Positions 8,639 to 16,717 of a DNA stretch of 26,242 nt are shown in pieces (the stretch's first letter is position 1; the number at the start of each line of letters is the position of its first letter). This DNA is from an uncultured Eubacteriales bacterium (lineage in GTDB: Bacteria > Bacillota > Clostridia > Christensenellales > Borkfalkiaceae). The stretch is taken from positions 1 through 26,242 of the forward strand of contig URMT01000014.1 in NCBI GenBank assembly GCA_900549005.1. Reading direction: 5' to 3'. The notes below the pieces were generated by a model. It worked only from the letters and a program-made list of their open reading frames with translations. It made no database searches and was not told the DNA's origin. The position numbers were made by a program, and so were the translations under genes.

Positions 8639-8655
8639 TATATCCTCCATTGAAG

Positions 8656-8680
8656 GCCGCCCCGCCTGCGGCGGGGCGGC
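8656..8680. other. very GC-rich perfect hairpin between permease and MarR gene
   Basis: An 11-bp perfect stem made only of G and C (arms 8656-8666 and 8670-8680, loop TGC) lies in the 75-bp gap between the permease stop and the MarR start. It has no T-run on either strand, so it is not a standard terminator. It may act as an RNA processing or stability element that sets MarR expression below that of the transporter. Confidence 0.6.
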
Positions 8681-8713
8681 ACCGTAAGGCGTAATTTTGC
8701 ACGCCCGATTGCG

Positions 8714-11422
8714 TTATTCGTTTGATTTGAGCGATTCGGCCATATCTATTTTATACAGCTTTATGAGCATAAACGCATACACCACGATTGCAAAACCTAT
8801 CGTAATGAGGAACGCCCACAGGTAGCTGAGCGGCGCTACCACCTTGCCGAACATCATCCACACGCTGTTTACCCTGCCCACTATGAACATATGCAGCAGC
8901 CAGCCGACGAGCAGCCCCAGCAGCGTGCCGACTACCGTTAAAATCATACTCTCGCGGTAGATATAGCCCGCAACCTCCCACTTTGTGTAGCCCAGAACGC
9001 GCAGCGTGGCAATCTCTTTGCGGCGCTCGTCTATGTTAATGTTGGTGAGGTTATACAGCACTATCGCCGCAAGCGCGCCCGCCGACACGACGAGTATCAG
9101 AATTACAAAGCTCATCGTCTCGTTCAGGGCGTCGAAGGTGCTCACCGTGGTATAGGTGAATTCCACACCCGTCACGGAGGAATCTGAAAGAAGTTTTTCA
9201 GCATCGGCGTCCATTGCCGCGGTATCGGTGCCGTAGCCGTATTTTATGAGGTAGGTGTTCGCGGCGGTATCTATGCTGCCGCCCGCGGCCCCGACTGCGG
9301 CGCGGAAGTTTGCCTCGCTCATATATACCTGCGAACCCGTGTAGTTTTCGCACACGCCGAGCACGGTAAGGTCGAGCTCTATGCCGTCGGCCGTGCGGTA
9401 AGTTATATCGTCGCCCGCGGATATATCGTATACAGTGGCGATATTTTCGGGTATTATTATGCCCTCGCCCGAAACGTCGATTTCGCGCCCCGAGGTGCGG
9501 TAGTGCAGGCTTACGAAGTTGCGGAAGGTAGTCTGGTCGGCGACGGCGTACAAATCCACGCTCTCGCGCGAGCCTGCCGAATCTTCCGATGCCCCTATTA
9601 TAAGCTGGCCGCTTTCGCTGAACACGTCGGTATAGCTGCCCTCTTCGAGGGAGTCGAGGTAAGTTTTCAGTTCGCCGTCTGCCTGCGCCTCCTGTGCGGG
9701 ATTGTGACTTATGATGGTGTCGTAGAAAATTATGTCGTTATACTGCAACTCGGTTACGGCCTGAACGCTGTCGCCGAGGCCGAAGCCCGTTAAGATTAGC
9801 GCCGTACAGCCGAGGACGGAGACTATGGTTAAAATCATATTCTTTTTATAGCGGAATATGTTGCGGATAGTCGCCTTCCATTTGAACTTTATGCGCTTCC
9901 AGATGGGCGTGCAGCGTTCCAGAAGTATGCGCTTGCCGGGTTTGGGCGCCTTGGGCTGCATCAGCACCGAAGGTTTTTCCTTTGTGGTGGTTCTGCACGC
10001 GATTACCGTAACCACGATAACCACCGCGAGCGAACCGAAGATTACGGCTATCGCCAGCCACCACGAGAAGCCGAGATACAGTTCGGGCAGGAAATACATC
10101 GTCGCATATGCGTTCCAGAATATGGTTGGCATTATCGAGAAACCGAGTAGTATGCCGACCACCACGCCTATAAGGCAGGCGAGCGTGCAGTAGATTAGGT
10201 ACTTCGACATTATAGTGCCCTCGTTGTAGCCGAGCGCCTTCAAAGTGCCTATCTGCATACGGTCCTGCTCTACCATTCGCGTCATCGAGGTGAGCGCAAC
10301 GAGCGCGGCAACCACTATGAAGAATATGGGGAATATGCCCGCAATATCTTCGACCTTCTCTACGTTCATATCGAAGCTGACGTAGCTGACGTTGGTGCTG
10401 GCGCGGTCTAAAACATACCAGCTTGCGTTTGCAGGCACATTGTCCGCGAGCAGGCTTTCGCTTATCGCAGCATTTACTTCTGCGTTAATCTCCGCGCCCT
10501 TATCCTCTATGTAAGAGGCCAGCTCCAACACGTAATCTTTATAGTCGGTATAAAACCGCTCGTAATCTTCCGCGCCCTCTGCACGCACCCATAAATCGGT
10601 GTAGAGTATGGACTCTTCGCGTATGGGGTCGAGCGGAATTTCATAGCCGCCGAAATTATAACTGTCGAGATTGAGCGACCAGAACAAGCTGTTTTCTTTG
10701 CCGAGGTTGTAAACGTCGTTGTCCTCGCCGTCCGTCGGCGTGTAGTTGCCGTACATAACCAGGCTCACCACGCCCGTGCCTATCGTGGTCACCTCGCGCG
10801 CGTCGCGGTAGTAATAGTCTGGCGAAGAAACTATGCCCACAACGGTGAACTCGCGCTGCGCATAAATATCGCCGTAAGTGCTGTTGGAAGTATTTATTTC
10901 GCTGAATTCGGGCAAAGTTATCTTGTCGCCCACATTGACCTCAACAAAATAGTTGTTGGGGCGCTCCACCACTACCTCCGAAGCCGTCCGCGGGTATCTG
11001 CCCTCTTCCAGAGTGAGATAGTTCAGATATGTGCTCTTGCCGTCGGGCTCTTCTCCGGTTGCCACAGAAAAATCTATGCCTATGAGGTTCACCGCCGAAC
11101 GGCTGGTAGAGCCGTCTATATTTGCCATCACAGAGCTGGTGACCGCGGGCATATAATCTGCGACCACATCGTCGCCGTCAGTCGTCGTCAGGGAAGCTAT
11201 TTCGTCGATATCCGTCTGCGTAAGCCCGTATGCCGCCTTTACGTCCACGTCATATGCGGCATTTTCTGTGAGGTAATCAGACATAGAAGTCTTCATATCG
11301 GGCGTGGACTGCGAAATGCCTATCAGAAAACCAACGCCGAGGGCGATTATGGCCATTATGGCAAGGAATCTGCCAAAGCTGTTCTTGAACTCTTTGGCAA
11401 TATTTTTTGTAAACTTCTTCAT
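8714..11422 (-). CDS. ABC transporter permease with two FtsX domains
   Basis: A 902-residue membrane protein with about eight TM segments in a 1+3+1+3 pattern: near 17-37, 362-382, 408-430, 452-475, 527-548, and three in the last 135 residues. Two FtsX repeats are clear: TRMVEQDRMQIGTLKALGY (381-399) and NINIDERRKEIATLRVLGY near 795, each with the coupling helix that contacts the ATPase. Large extracellular regions (about 40-360 and 550-765) are typical of exporters that act on lipids, peptides or antimicrobials. AGGTG precedes the ATG. The ATPase gene lies 82 bp upstream in the same operon and MarR follows. Substrate unknown; a two-gene MacB-like or bacteriocin-resistance role is possible. 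Confidence 0.9.
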   Translation of the reverse strand: MKKFTKNIAKEFKNSFGRFLAIMAIIALGVGFLIGISQSTPDMKTSMSDYLTENAAYDVDVKAAYGLTQTDIDEIASLTTTDGDDVVADYMPAVTSSVMANIDGSTSRSAVNLIGIDFSVATGEEPDGKSTYLNYLTLEEGRYPRTASEVVVERPNNYFVEVNVGDKITLPEFSEINTSNSTYGDIYAQREFTVVGIVSSPDYYYRDAREVTTIGTGVVSLVMYGNYTPTDGEDNDVYNLGKENSLFWSLNLDSYNFGGYEIPLDPIREESILYTDLWVRAEGAEDYERFYTDYKDYVLELASYIEDKGAEINAEVNAAISESLLADNVPANASWYVLDRASTNVSYVSFDMNVEKVEDIAGIFPIFFIVVAALVALTSMTRMVEQDRMQIGTLKALGYNEGTIMSKYLIYCTLACLIGVVVGILLGFSIMPTIFWNAYATMYFLPELYLGFSWWLAIAVIFGSLAVVIVVTVIACRTTTKEKPSVLMQPKAPKPGKRILLERCTPIWKRIKFKWKATIRNIFRYKKNMILTIVSVLGCTALILTGFGLGDSVQAVTELQYNDIIFYDTIISHNPAQEAQADGELKTYLDSLEEGSYTDVFSESGQLIIGASEDSAGSRESVDLYAVADQTTFRNFVSLHYRTSGREIDVSGEGIIIPENIATVYDISAGDDITYRTADGIELDLTVLGVCENYTGSQVYMSEANFRAAVGAAGGSIDTAANTYLIKYGYGTDTAAMDADAEKLLSDSSVTGVEFTYTTVSTFDALNETMSFVILILVVSAGALAAIVLYNLTNINIDERRKEIATLRVLGYTKWEVAGYIYRESMILTVVGTLLGLLVGWLLHMFIVGRVNSVWMMFGKVVAPLSYLWAFLITIGFAIVVYAFMLIKLYKIDMAESLKSNE

Positions 11423-11504
11423 ATAACACCTGTGCTCTGAAAATTTTCAGCCCCGCCGCCGAAACGAAAGCGGCAGGTTAAGCGATATGCAAGGAATTAT
11501 TCTT

Positions 11505-12293
<789 letters not shown>

Positions 12294-12305
12294 AAATCCT
12301 CCCCG

Positions 12306-12331
12306 CATTGTAATATAAAATTATGACAATG
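12306..12331. promoter_or_regulatory. candidate MarR operator palindrome
   Basis: A 26-bp imperfect palindrome with half-sites CATTGTnATA and TATnACAATG, six bases apart, lies between the -10 of the ABC operon promoter and the ATPase start. It overlaps the upstream edge of the ribosome site. Three further ATTGT/ACAAT boxes occur nearby (12326, 12338, 12354). Size and symmetry suit a winged-helix dimer such as the MarR protein of this operon. Binding is inferred. Confidence 0.55.
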
Positions 12332-12385
12332 CCGTTAATTGTTATTACTGAAAATTGTTTTTACCCTTTACATATTTTCATCTTC

Positions 12386-12414
12386 ATTATATGCCGAAAG
12401 AAGGTGGCTGTCAA
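12386..12414 (-). promoter_or_regulatory. perfect consensus sigma-70 promoter for the ABC/MarR operon
   Basis: On the minus strand TTGACA (12414-12409), a 17-base spacer and TATAAT (12391-12386) match the housekeeping consensus at all twelve positions. Transcription should start near 12379 and give a leader of about 85 bases. Such a strong promoter normally needs a repressor, which fits the MarR gene at the end of the operon. Confidence 0.9.
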
Positions 12415-12511
12415 TACCGTGACCGTTAAAATTTTGTGAAATATAATTCACTTTTTTTGCACCGCTGGCGGGAAGGCAGTTTTGGCCCGCCGCGGGCGGG
12501 GAAGGGCGAAT

Positions 12512-12561
12512 AAAAAAGCCGTGGTGCGGGGCGCGCATTTTGCGCGCCCCGCACTCGGCTT
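12512..12561 (-). terminator. strong intrinsic terminator of the SPFH-ESCRT-TIR-protease operon
   Basis: On the minus strand a long hairpin has a 13-bp perfect GC-rich inner stem (12525-12537 with 12541-12553, loop of three), a small internal loop, an outer six-base stem, and then a run of T. It lies about 60 bp after the protease stop and closes the eight-gene operon. Confidence 0.9.
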
Positions 12562-12571
12562 AATCAATAAC

Positions 12572-12632
12572 CATATTGTTATATATGCGGTTTATTACTC
12601 AAAATTATTATATACGGCGGTTTATTGCTCAA
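12572..12632. repeat. imperfect tandem duplication at the 3' end of the protease gene
   Basis: Two roughly 27-bp units resemble each other: TATATGCGGTTTATTACTCAA just outside the gene is matched by TATACGGCGGTTTATTGCTCAA across the stop codon. The outer copy reads like a decayed second C-terminus (Glu codon then stop codons). It is probably a small slippage duplication. Confidence 0.45.
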
Positions 12633-13476
12633 CTGGCCATTTCAGGCCGCACGACTTTATGTAAGCCAGCACCACGTCGGCGGGTATGGCGTAGTTCATA
12701 CCCTCGGCCGCGGTGGTTACCGCCACTATCGTGCCCACGACTTCGCCCGCCTCATTGAACACGGGGCCGCCGGAATTGCCGCGGTTTACGGCGCAGTCGG
12801 TCATAAGCCTGGCCTTGCCTTCAAGGGTGCGGCGCCTGTCTGAAACTATTCCGCTCGTTATGCAGGTGCCGCCGCCGAGCGAGTTGCCTATCACGTACAG
12901 CGGCTGTCCGTTTTTGAGCTGACCGACGTCGGCAAATTTTACGGCTTTGAGCCGTGCGGGCGCGCCCGCAAGTTTTAAAAGAGCCAAATCGTCGCCGAAT
13001 TTATCGCCCAGCGAGACTATAACCGCCCTGAACGCCTGGCCGCAGGCGTATACTTCTATCTTCTCGGCGGGGCGGCCGCCCTCCGCCACCACGTGCGCGT
13101 TGGTTATGGCATATCCGCCGCCCAATGCGTAGCCCGAGCCCGAAAAGCGCGTTCTGCCGCGCACCGCCCGCACCTCGATAACGCTGTCTATGCAGCGGGC
13201 GTACACCTCTTCGCCGCCAGGCCGCCTTACCGCCGACCGTTCGCCGCCCTCTGCCGCAGAACGGGATACGGGTGGCTGCGCGGGCAAAGCGGATTCGGCG
13301 GGGCGCCCTTCCTTTGCAGTGGGCGCAGGCCGCCTTTTGCCTTCAAGCGTGGGGAACGGGTCGCCGTGGCGCACGTAATACACGTTGTCGCAACAGGTGC
13401 ACCTGTATTTTGAAACTTCTCCGTCGTCGCCGACGAGCACGCACTCGCCGCCGCACGTCAAACAAATTCTGTCCAT
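12622..13476 (-). CDS. zinc-ribbon HtrA/trypsin-like serine protease
   Basis: A 284-residue S1C-type protease without a PDZ domain. An N-terminal zinc ribbon uses Cys5-Cys8 and Cys26-Cys29. A low-complexity Pro/Ala/Glu-rich linker runs to about residue 88. The catalytic domain has all three residues: His128 in ITNAHVV, Asp163 in GDDLALLK, Ser235 in NRGNSGGP. The C-terminal GMNYAIPADVV is typical of HtrA cores. There is no signal peptide or TM segment, so it should work in the cytoplasm, unlike most DegP proteins. GAGGTG precedes the ATG at 13476. It is the last gene of the operon, 177 bp after the Vps4-like ATPase, and shares the zinc-ribbon theme with the TIR and SPFH proteins. It may process a partner or act as an effector protease; the target is unknown. 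Confidence 0.88.
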   Translation of the reverse strand: MDRICLTCGGECVLVGDDGEVSKYRCTCCDNVYYVRHGDPFPTLEGKRRPAPTAKEGRPAESALPAQPPVSRSAAEGGERSAVRRPGGEEVYARCIDSVIEVRAVRGRTRFSGSGYALGGGYAITNAHVVAEGGRPAEKIEVYACGQAFRAVIVSLGDKFGDDLALLKLAGAPARLKAVKFADVGQLKNGQPLYVIGNSLGGGTCITSGIVSDRRRTLEGKARLMTDCAVNRGNSGGPVFNEAGEVVGTIVAVTTAAEGMNYAIPADVVLAYIKSCGLKWPVEQ

Positions 13477-13527
13477 ATTCAAACACCTCGTAAAACGGGC
13501 AAAAGCTGCGGAAAAAATATGCACGGG

Positions 13528-13546
13528 TTGCAATGCAACATTGCAA
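13528..13546. promoter_or_regulatory. perfect palindrome upstream of the protease gene
   Basis: TTGCAATG-CAA-CATTGCAA, an 8-3-8 perfect inverted repeat, lies about 50 bases before the protease start, in the longest gap inside the operon (177 bp). It could be a regulator binding site giving the protease separate control. I see no convincing promoter with it. Confidence 0.4.
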
Positions 13547-13653
13547 AACGGTGGGGCGCATTTGCGCGGCAAAATCAAATTACCCCGCGCATATGCCGCA
13601 ATCACCGCAATATTTTGCGCCCGCGTGACTGCCGTCACTCGCCCTCTGTATTC

Positions 13654-14775
13654 TTATTCGCCCGTTTCTATAAATTTTTCAAAGCGCTCAATCTCTTTTT
13701 CGGATACCGAAGGGGGAACGGCTTTTAGCGCGTTCATAAAGTCTGCGCGCGCAACGGGCACGACGGCGTCGGTATTTATAGACTTCAAAAGCGGGTCTTC
13801 CTTGGCGCGGTCGCACACTTCCTCTATATCCGCGCCCGAATACCCTTCCGTGAGCGACACAAGCTCGTCTACGTTGACGTCGCCCGATACGGGCGCGCCC
13901 TTCAACGACTTTTCAAACATAAATTTCCGCGCGGGCGCGTCGGGCAAGGGTACGTATATCTTTTGCGAAAACCTGCCCGGGCGGAGCGCCGCGCCGTCTA
14001 TATCCCACGGGCGGTTGGTCGCGCCCAAAAGCAGCAGGTTGGGGCTTCTGCCCGCAAAGCCGTCTATCTGCTGCAAAAACTCGTTTACGCGCTTATCGTT
14101 GTGCGTATCCACGCCGCGTTTGCCTATCAGCGAGTCCATCTCGTCGATAAATATTATTGCCAGCTTTTCGGCGCGCGCCGTTTCAAACAGCGAGTTGATG
14201 TTCTTTTCAGACTCGCCCACCCACTTGCTGACCACGTCGGAACCCTTTACGGCGTAAAACTTTGCCCCTACTTCGCAGGCGATGGCCTTGGCTATCATAG
14301 TCTTGCCAGTCCCGGGAGGGCCGAACAGCAGCACGCCGCCGCCCGACTTTTTGTTGTAAAGTTTATACTTTTCGGGGTACTTTACGGGGTTAATCATACG
14401 GGTGGTGATTGCCTTTTTTACGTCGTCGAGCCCCGCTATGTCAGAAAAATGCACGTTCGGCACTTCGGCGGCAGTCCACTCCCTGCCCTCGCCGTCCTTC
14501 TCGTCCTCGCCCTCATTCTCGCCGCCCGCGGGGAAGGTCTTGCGCACCACGGCGGCATCTATTCCCTCGGCTATCTCCACCAGCCGCTTTGCGCGCGCCA
14601 CGCGCGCCTCTTTCAGCTTGGGCGAAGAATGCTTGGCAAGTTTTAACAGCGTTTCGGCCGCCAGCATATAGCTGCGCTTTGCCAATGCGCCGTTGCCCTC
14701 TTCATAGGCCTTGCGCGCCGCCGAATAGTACATATTGAACTGGTCGTTGAGCATACTCACAGTCAAATCATCCAT
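13654..14775 (-). CDS. MIT-domain AAA+ ATPase, Vps4/CdvC-like
   Basis: A 373-residue protein with the full Vps4 layout. Residues 4-72 form a three-helix MIT-like domain (LNDQFNMYYSAARKAYEEGN, then AKRSYMLAAETLLKLAK), followed by an acidic linker (84-98). The AAA+ core starts at FSDIAGLDDVKKAI (110-123). Walker A is GPPGTGKT (152-159), pore loop 1 is SKWVGES with Lys185-Trp186, Walker B is IIFIDE (207-212), sensor 1 is GATN (Asn254), and arginines 265 and 268 occupy the finger region. TEGYSGADIEEV (309-320) and the final helix PSVSEKEIERFEKFIETG match the meiotic-clade C-terminus. Vps4 hexamers pull ESCRT-III subunits out of membrane polymers. GAGGGA precedes the ATG. The same operon encodes two ESCRT-III-like proteins. 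I see no sign of the Vps4 beta domain inserted in eukaryotic proteins. Confidence 0.92.
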   Translation of the reverse strand: MDDLTVSMLNDQFNMYYSAARKAYEEGNGALAKRSYMLAAETLLKLAKHSSPKLKEARVARAKRLVEIAEGIDAAVVRKTFPAGGENEGEDEKDGEGREWTAAEVPNVHFSDIAGLDDVKKAITTRMINPVKYPEKYKLYNKKSGGGVLLFGPPGTGKTMIAKAIACEVGAKFYAVKGSDVVSKWVGESEKNINSLFETARAEKLAIIFIDEMDSLIGKRGVDTHNDKRVNEFLQQIDGFAGRSPNLLLLGATNRPWDIDGAALRPGRFSQKIYVPLPDAPARKFMFEKSLKGAPVSGDVNVDELVSLTEGYSGADIEEVCDRAKEDPLLKSINTDAVVPVARADFMNALKAVPPSVSEKEIERFEKFIETGE

Positions 14776-14893
14776 ATATATCCCTCAAACAAACGCCTTA
14801 CGGCCTCTGCTTTTCAACGCGCATAAAGCCGGGCGCCGATGTTTTGCCGTGCTTTATCGCCGAAGCCCGACGGCCGCTCAGCCGCGCCGCAAA

Positions 14894-16645
14894 TCAGCCT
14901 TCGGAACTGAAATTTTTGAATACGTTCCTGAAAGTTTCGGCCTTGCGCTGTTGTTCTTCGTAATCGCGCTCGCCGGCCTCGCGCTCTCCTCCCAGCTCGC
15001 CGAGCCGCTCGTCTATCGCCGCCAGCTTGCCTTCGAGCCGCGCAACCTCTTCCTTTGCCGCCTTTATGTTGTGTTTTAAGCCGAAACTTGCCATTGCGCC
15101 TGCCGATATACACATAAACAGCATACCGAATCCGACATATATAATCACATCCTCACCCGTGGCACCGCCGATTATGCCGAACATCAACAGCATAGCAACG
15201 CCGCAGCCGCCCATAAGTTTTGTCATAGTCTTGGGATTTTTGCCAGATTCGGCCCTCTTCTTTTCCAGCTTCCTGAAAGTTTTTTCGCGTTCGGCAACCA
15301 GATTTGCGCGCTCGGAAGACAGACTTTCCACCTTATTCTTGTCATCGCGCGCCTTTCTTTCGCATTCGGCGGCAAGTTCGCCGCAGCGGAAAGCGCACAT
15401 CTTGCGGAAAGACGCCACTTTGCCCTTGATTTCGCCGTTGCCGTACCTTTCGGCGTTTTTTAACAGCCGGTCGTTTTTTAAAGAAGCCGCGCCCTCGTAA
15501 GTTATATTCTGCGCGGCAAGCCCGGCGCTGTATGCGTTGTGCCGCGCAAGAAAGCAGCCCCACCACGCCTCGCCGTTTTCGGGCTGTTCGTCCAGAATAC
15601 GCATAAACTTTGTATATGCGCTTTCGTACAGCTCGTCAGAGAGGTCTTGCCAGGCCCGCGCAAGCGCGGGCGCTATGGAGGCTGAACGAGCCGAAAAGCC
15701 TGCGGCGGCGCTCTCTTCCCTTGCAAACGAGTGTGCGGAAAAACGCGCCTGCAAACCGTCGGCAAGCTCTATTTCGTACCCGCCCGCGGGATATTTTGCA
15801 AGGTTTACGCCCTGGCGCGAGCGCAGAAACGCGGGCAGGTCGGAGGGAGAGATGTTTTCAAACACGGCACAGCACGCGCCGTCGAGACGCTCCTCTTCCT
15901 CCCTGTCGCGGAAGCGCGACCATTCGTTTTTAACCCACGGCGAGTTTATGTTCTGCGCACTGCAAGCTATGAGAATGAAGAATTTACAGCTGTACAGCGC
16001 CTTGTATATTATAGGTTCGTAGTCCTCGCCCAGCCTGCCTTTAAGCGTTACTTCCGACATAAAGGTCTTTATTCCGCGGCGGGTGAGTTCGTCGTATATC
16101 CTGCGCGCAACCACGCGCTCTTTGGTTGGTCTGCCCCCGTCGTCCGTCGAACGGAACGAGAGAAAGACGTCAAAGTCCTCCTCCTTCTCCATCCGCTGCT
16201 TGATTTCTGCCTGCAAGCGTTCGATTGCCCCCGCCTTTTCGGCGTAAGACTGCGCCTGCGCGGGAGGGGCGTACTTTACCGCATTTATGTAATTTTCGTC
16301 CTGCAATATGCTGCCTTTAACCGTCCTGCGGCAGGTGGGCACGCGCAGCCCCGAGCGCGGGTCGCGCACGTACTCTATTCCGTAAGTACTCAGCGCAAGG
16401 CCCCACAGCGCCTCGGAATCGTGCGGGTTGCGCTCGGTTATCAGCCTGTACTCGCGAATGGCGCCGTCGAAGTCGCACGCTATGCGCATTGCGTTTGCGC
16501 GGTTTAAAGCCAGCGTGAGCGCCTCGGTTTTTGCGCCCCTGAAATTATAGGTATTGCCGCAATAGGGGCAGACCGCCGTAAGCCCGTCGGGACTGTATTC
16601 GAGCGGCCCGCCGCACGTTTCGCAGTTTAAAACAAACTTTTCCAT
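14894..16645 (-). CDS. zinc-ribbon/TPR-like/TIR protein with C-terminal double TM and coiled coil (TIR-1)
   Basis: A 583-residue protein of the zinc-ribbon TIR family found in many Clostridia. A zinc ribbon (Cys8, Cys11, Cys26, Cys29) is followed by a TPR-like helical pair (about 43-90) and a segment ending LRVPTCRRT. The TIR domain spans about 157-290: FDVFLSFRSTDDGG, RRIYDELTRRGIKTF, YEPIIYKAL, SPWVKNEWSRF. Glu241 in WVKNE sits where NAD+-cleaving TIR enzymes have their catalytic glutamate. A second TPR-like pair (about 335-370), a coiled coil (425-465), two TM segments (about 475-493 and 499-521) and a final coiled coil (525-572) follow. It probably sits on the membrane with both ends in the cytoplasm. 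The central 437 bp is almost identical to TIR-2. NADase activity is inferred. The ribosome site is weak (GCGGA). Confidence 0.88.
   Translation of the reverse strand: MEKFVLNCETCGGPLEYSPDGLTAVCPYCGNTYNFRGAKTEALTLALNRANAMRIACDFDGAIREYRLITERNPHDSEALWGLALSTYGIEYVRDPRSGLRVPTCRRTVKGSILQDENYINAVKYAPPAQAQSYAEKAGAIERLQAEIKQRMEKEEDFDVFLSFRSTDDGGRPTKERVVARRIYDELTRRGIKTFMSEVTLKGRLGEDYEPIIYKALYSCKFFILIACSAQNINSPWVKNEWSRFRDREEEERLDGACCAVFENISPSDLPAFLRSRQGVNLAKYPAGGYEIELADGLQARFSAHSFAREESAAAGFSARSASIAPALARAWQDLSDELYESAYTKFMRILDEQPENGEAWWGCFLARHNAYSAGLAAQNITYEGAASLKNDRLLKNAERYGNGEIKGKVASFRKMCAFRCGELAAECERKARDDKNKVESLSSERANLVAEREKTFRKLEKKRAESGKNPKTMTKLMGGCGVAMLLMFGIIGGATGEDVIIYVGFGMLFMCISAGAMASFGLKHNIKAAKEEVARLEGKLAAIDERLGELGGEREAGERDYEEQQRKAETFRNVFKNFSSEG
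15915..16351 (-). repeat. near-identical TIR block, copy A
   Basis: This 437-bp stretch matches 17658-18094 at constant offset 1743, with three differences that I counted by eye (15956, 15959 and 16340), all synonymous. It encodes LRVPTCRRT through NEWSRF. Both flanks diverge at once, which points to recent gene conversion inside the tandem pair, or to an assembly collapse. Confidence 0.95.
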
Positions 16646-16717
16646 ATCCGCTTATGTCGTCAAAAATGTGTTCCCCCTGCGCCGCCGTATAAGGCAGCCG
16701 CTGCCCAGAAAGCCGCA

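Larger units (their letters stand above)
12294..12621. other. 328-bp intergenic region between the ABC operon and the protease
   Basis: This gap holds, from left to right, the ATPase ribosome site, the candidate MarR operator, the consensus promoter, a small palindrome GTGAA-ATATAA-TTCAC at 12436-12451 upstream of the -35, a short GC hairpin near 12485-12499, and the terminator of the large operon. I see no gene in it. Confidence 0.8.

Noticed and set aside
13385-14257. A 290-codon plus-strand open frame
   Set aside because: It runs antisense to the protease start and to the Vps4-like gene, both of which have intact motifs. Its translation is Ser/Arg-rich without a recognisable family.
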